A program made the translations under genes and the position numbers. The notes under the pieces were generated by a model, which searched no databases, was not told where the DNA came from, and saw only the letters and a program-made list of their open reading frames with translations. This document shows, piece after piece, positions 63,535-64,000 of a DNA stretch of 64,000 nt. The first letter of the stretch is position 1. Every line of letters begins with the position of its first letter. Source of the DNA: an uncultured Bacilli bacterium (lineage in GTDB: Bacteria; Bacillota_I; Bacilli_A; RF39; UBA660); contig CAKPCB010000002.1 in assembly GCA_934141245.1 (NCBI GenBank), forward strand, positions 62,001 to 126,000. Direction: 5' to 3'.

Positions 63535-64000
63535 TTTCTCTTACCACCTTTGCCATATAATTGAACACTACCTAGTATAGGAAGTTTTATCTTTTGTTCT
63601 ACCTGTTCAACTGATTTAATAGTTCTATCAAAATAGAATATAACAAATGCAATTCCACATCCTAACACAAGCCCAACCATAATATATAATATAATTTGTT
63701 TTACAACATTTATATTATATGGTGAGGCAGAAGTTGTTGCTTCATCCAATATATTAACATTATTCATATTATATAATGTAATAATTTCTTTAGTAAAACA
63801 ATTAGCGGTTACATTAGCAATATTTTTTGCCCTAACTGCATCAGAATCACTAACTGAAATTTTAATTATTTCCGTATCATTAACAGACCCAACTGATATT
63901 TTATTTGCTAACTCTTCATATTTAATATCAAGATCTAATTGTGATATAACTTGTTCAAGAACCCTTTTTGATTTTACAATCTGTGCATATGTTGAAACCA
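63531..64000 (-). CDS. cpsC: CpsC/Wzz-type chain-length and kinase activator, truncated by window edge
   Basis: The frame is open to the right edge, so the start is outside the window; about 156 residues are visible. The N-terminal part reads TYAQIVKSKRVLEQVISQLDL, followed by ISVGSVNDTEIIKISVSDSDAVRAKNIANVTANCF, a membrane helix (IILYIMVGLVLGCGIAFVIFY) and a short cytoplasmic tail ending GKGGKRK. This is the end of a Wzz-family protein that controls polysaccharide chain length and activates CpsD. The stop overlaps cpsD by four bases. Confidence 0.88.
   Translation of the reverse strand, partial: VSTYAQIVKSKRVLEQVISQLDLDIKYEELANKISVGSVNDTEIIKISVSDSDAVRAKNIANVTANCFTKEIITLYNMNNVNILDEATTSASPYNINVVKQIILYIMVGLVLGCGIAFVIFYFDRTIKSVEQVEQKIKLPILGSVQLYGKGGKRK

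Overview
The window is a gene-dense, AT-rich stretch of a bacterial chromosome from a low-GC Firmicute, most likely a Bacilli lineage near the Erysipelotrichales or Mollicutes-related gut bacteria. That placement is inferred from gene content: the tkt-sirA-yneF order, a Prp protease with an L27 precursor carrying the cleavable N-terminus, a CIRCE/HrcA heat-shock operon, and GGTG or GGAGG ribosome binding sites. Sporulation genes (spoIIM, spoIVB, a SpoVB-like flippase, a SirA candidate) argue for a spore former. TGA is a stop (for example at the end of rarA) and Trp is TGG, so the Mycoplasma code does not apply. No tRNA, rRNA, insertion sequence, prophage or CRISPR array was seen. Both edges cut genes: an acidic unknown protein on the left and a CpsC/Wzz-type protein on the right.

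Layout. 0-10.5 kb: tRNA modification (mtaB, mnmA), a SpoVB-like flippase, a 30-residue Prli42-like membrane peptide, spoIIM, an HTH regulator, a 0.66 kb gene-poor AT-rich stretch, a DUF1540 Cys-rich protein, deoB, xerD and rarA. 10.5-14 kb: a two-gene operon of a class B-type sortase and a von Willebrand A/repeat surface protein ending in a PPKTG sorting signal. 14-20.7 kb: the HrcA heat-shock operon hrcA-grpE-dnaK-pepF-dnaJ, with a consensus promoter inside CIRCE-type operators; its GrpE carries a metallothionein-like N-terminus. 20.8-28.5 kb: two ABC transporter systems, galE and a holin-like protein. 28.6-37.5 kb: a lipoprotein, a short SMC, a CHAP-like lipoprotein lacking the catalytic Cys, priA and unknowns. 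37.5-41 kb: infC-rpmI-rplT and rpsB-tsf, with a leader/attenuator and an apparent AUA start for infC. 41-50 kb: spoIVB, xseB-xseA-nusB, a LysR regulator, a P-loop/CYTH-like protein, obg, envelope proteins and an orphan ~155 nt transcription unit. 50-53 kb: rplU-prp-rpmA, a HELMH-motif protein, yneF and sirA. 53.7-64 kb: tkt, then an envelope block (flippase-like LPG synthase membrane protein, pssA, MdoB-like phosphoglycerol transferase, nucleotidyltransferase, LCP ligase, CpsB, CpsD, CpsC).

The genes fall into four working groups: protein quality control (HrcA regulon), translation (ribosomal operons and tRNA modification), sporulation, and surface polymer assembly. The most unusual items are the 25-cysteine N-terminus of GrpE, similar C-terminal Rho_N/SAP-like tails on ribosomal proteins S2 and L20, an orphan small transcription unit at 49.65-49.8 kb, and several enzyme homologues that have lost catalytic residues (CHAP Cys to Asp, sortase Arg, CPBP histidines). 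Promoters and terminators listed were found by eye from -35/-10 spacing and hairpin plus T-tract; all family names come from recognising motifs, not from database searches.
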